A stretch of 64,000 nt of DNA. Source: Setophaga petechia. Taxonomy: Eukaryota > Chordata > Aves > Passeriformes > Parulidae. Below, piece by piece: positions 62,401 through 64,000 of this stretch. Position 1 is the first letter of the stretch. Each line of letters begins with the position of its first letter. The position numbers were made by a program, and so were the translations under genes. Below the pieces are notes generated by a model. That model saw only the letters and a program-made list of their open reading frames with translations, had not been told where the DNA came from and ran no database searches. Where the stretch lies: assembly GCA_024362935.1 (NCBI GenBank), contig JANCRA010000040.1, positions 1,798,001 to 1,862,000 on the forward strand, given 5' to 3'.

Positions 62401-64000
62401 TTTAACATTGATGAAGCCTCAAATTTAACCAAGTTGGGAACTGACAGAATGAAGGTTTCTTATCCAAGCAAAGGGAAGATTCTGTTACTACAAAAAGTTG
62501 GTACAGAATTGTGTTGTAAATAGAGTATGTAGTCTTTAAAATATCTGATATACTTCAAGTAAACTTTTCCAACAGTTTTACATGCAATTTGTCAGCTTTC
62601 ATAGCAATATTTTAAATTGCAACTTAATGAAACATATAAGCCATTGAATATTATTTTGCTGCAATCAGAAGAAGTCCACAGGCTTTGTACACTCTCAGAG
62701 AGCAGGGTGTCTGGATTTGTCTGGACCTCTATTAGCCTGAGCTGATTTTAGCTTGTTTTAACTGCGAGACCAACTCTTTAGCCATCAAACAGTCAAACGG
62801 ACTTAGCTCTGAGATTAAGGTACCTCTTAACAATCTATTAAGTTCATGTACCCACTGAGCAACCTCCTATTTTGCACAGCAAATTCACATTGCATATAGC
62901 TTTTCTATCATAATTAACTTGGGCAATGAGTGTCATTGTAACTGGATTACTAACAACTGCACTGTACTTGAATTATACTCATATAATATTAGGCTTTATT
63001 AATAAAACCTTGCATCTGTGTATTGTGTTCTGTCTTAGCCCATAGCAAAATTCTGTGTAAAAAAAAAACCCAAACAACAAACTTAGGAAAAGGTTGTAAT
63101 TGAGATTTTAGCCTAACATATGTATCATAATAAAGATGTTGATCATAGAACTTCAGTCTTAACACACTGTTTATACTTAATACACTGTTTCTTTAACAAA
63201 GTTACAATACTGCCAATTTCAGAAGAAACCATCAGATTATTTGATACTCATCTACAGCATTTTGTCATTTGTACTAATCCACTTCCACACCTTCTCTTGT
63301 AGCTGTTAAACACTTTTCCTCCTGACACACCATCTCACCTACACTATGTCTCTTCTCCCTTCACAACCATGAATGTCTTTCACTTCTCTAAAGCAAGGAT
63401 TCATCTTTTCCCATTGATTTTCAGGAAACTGCTACAGATTCCAGTATTTGTTCACGTATTTTATCCTTCAGGATCTATAAAAACCACACATTTGAAGGCT
63501 CAGTCTCAAACACTTCACTCAGTTCACTGGTTTGGGATTGGGTCAATGGCTAGGAAGATTGTCCTTTGCTTTTTTTTTTTACTAAACCTCTAATTAAAAT
63601 TTTTGGTTATTTAAGGGTTTTTTTTACTACATATTGATTTATCAGCATTTATAGAACAGAAAAATCCCTACAATTACATTATAGTTTTCAGCTTTCTCAC
63701 ATGAAGGTCACTGGAATAAAATGGAAATGGATAAATAATTGTAATTTGATCCATAAGACATAATTACTACCTGATTATATAGCAGGGTAATTAAACTAGA
63801 CTTAATTGAGATGCTGGAGCATGTCTGCCACTCCCAGCAATCTGCAGTGTTCGCCTGGTCTTGACTAGGGTCTATGTCTTCTTTCTGTGCTGTGAAGGCA
63901 CTGTCTTTAACAGGACTCTGCATTTTACATTGAAATAAACTTTAAAAAAAAAATCTCCTTATCATTTAAAAAAATATTCTCCCATGTCCTGGACTGTAGG

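Larger units (their letters stand above)
61147..64000. other. AT-rich DNA at the window edge, nothing recognised
   Basis: Poly(T) and A-rich tracts are present. Open frames are short and have no motif. Confidence 0.55.

Noticed and set aside
1..64000. CRISPR arrays, operons, rRNA or tRNA genes
   Set aside because: No regularly spaced repeats, no prokaryotic gene packing and no recognisable RNA-gene sequence were seen.

Overview
The window looks like vertebrate nuclear DNA, almost certainly from a bird and probably a songbird (passerine). Four things point that way. It is AT-rich and nearly free of coding sequence. It carries several truncated 3' ends of CR1 LINEs, the dominant avian retrotransposon, including ends with the CR1-type ATTCTATG tail. 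It has three copies of a GC-rich, roughly 1-kb LTR of a type I associate with passerine endogenous retroviruses. Its one clear protein-coding exon is the final exon of an SLC36 amino-acid transporter. The species call is inference; the transporter and repeat calls rest on sequence I can read. There is no bacterial operon, CRISPR array, rRNA or recognisable tRNA.

Layout. Positions 1-8.5 kb are intergenic, with only one doubtful candidate exon near 3.1 kb. Positions 8.5-12.2 kb hold two LTR copies in opposite orientation (8480-9363 plus, 11102-12153 minus). Positions 12.2-34.2 kb are intergenic, with CR1 relics at 16.0, 24.8 and 26.2 kb, a third LTR fragment at 21.25 kb, and two unclassified GC-richer blocks (29.5-30.1 and 31.6-32.4 kb) that could be solo LTRs. 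Positions 34.2-37.2 kb are the 3' end of an SLC36A4-like gene on the minus strand: a probable 3' UTR and a clean terminal coding exon at 36865-37172. Positions 37.2-64 kb lie upstream of that exon, so they are probably intron. I found no convincing further SLC36 exon there. This part holds CR1 pieces at 45.4, 51.85, 52.6 and 60.8 kb, and a few splice-bounded open stretches that I list as weak exon candidates.

Genes working together: only one gene is supported. In mammals SLC36A4 lies between MTNR1B/FAT3 and DEUP1, with its 3' end facing MTNR1B. The left half of the window would then be the intergenic side toward MTNR1B, but I see no melatonin-receptor exon. I did not find an exotic or previously undescribed system. 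The most useful leads are the long antisense open frame shared by two LTR copies, the promoter-to-poly(A) unit at 29.5-30.1 kb, and the very long apparent last intron of the transporter gene.
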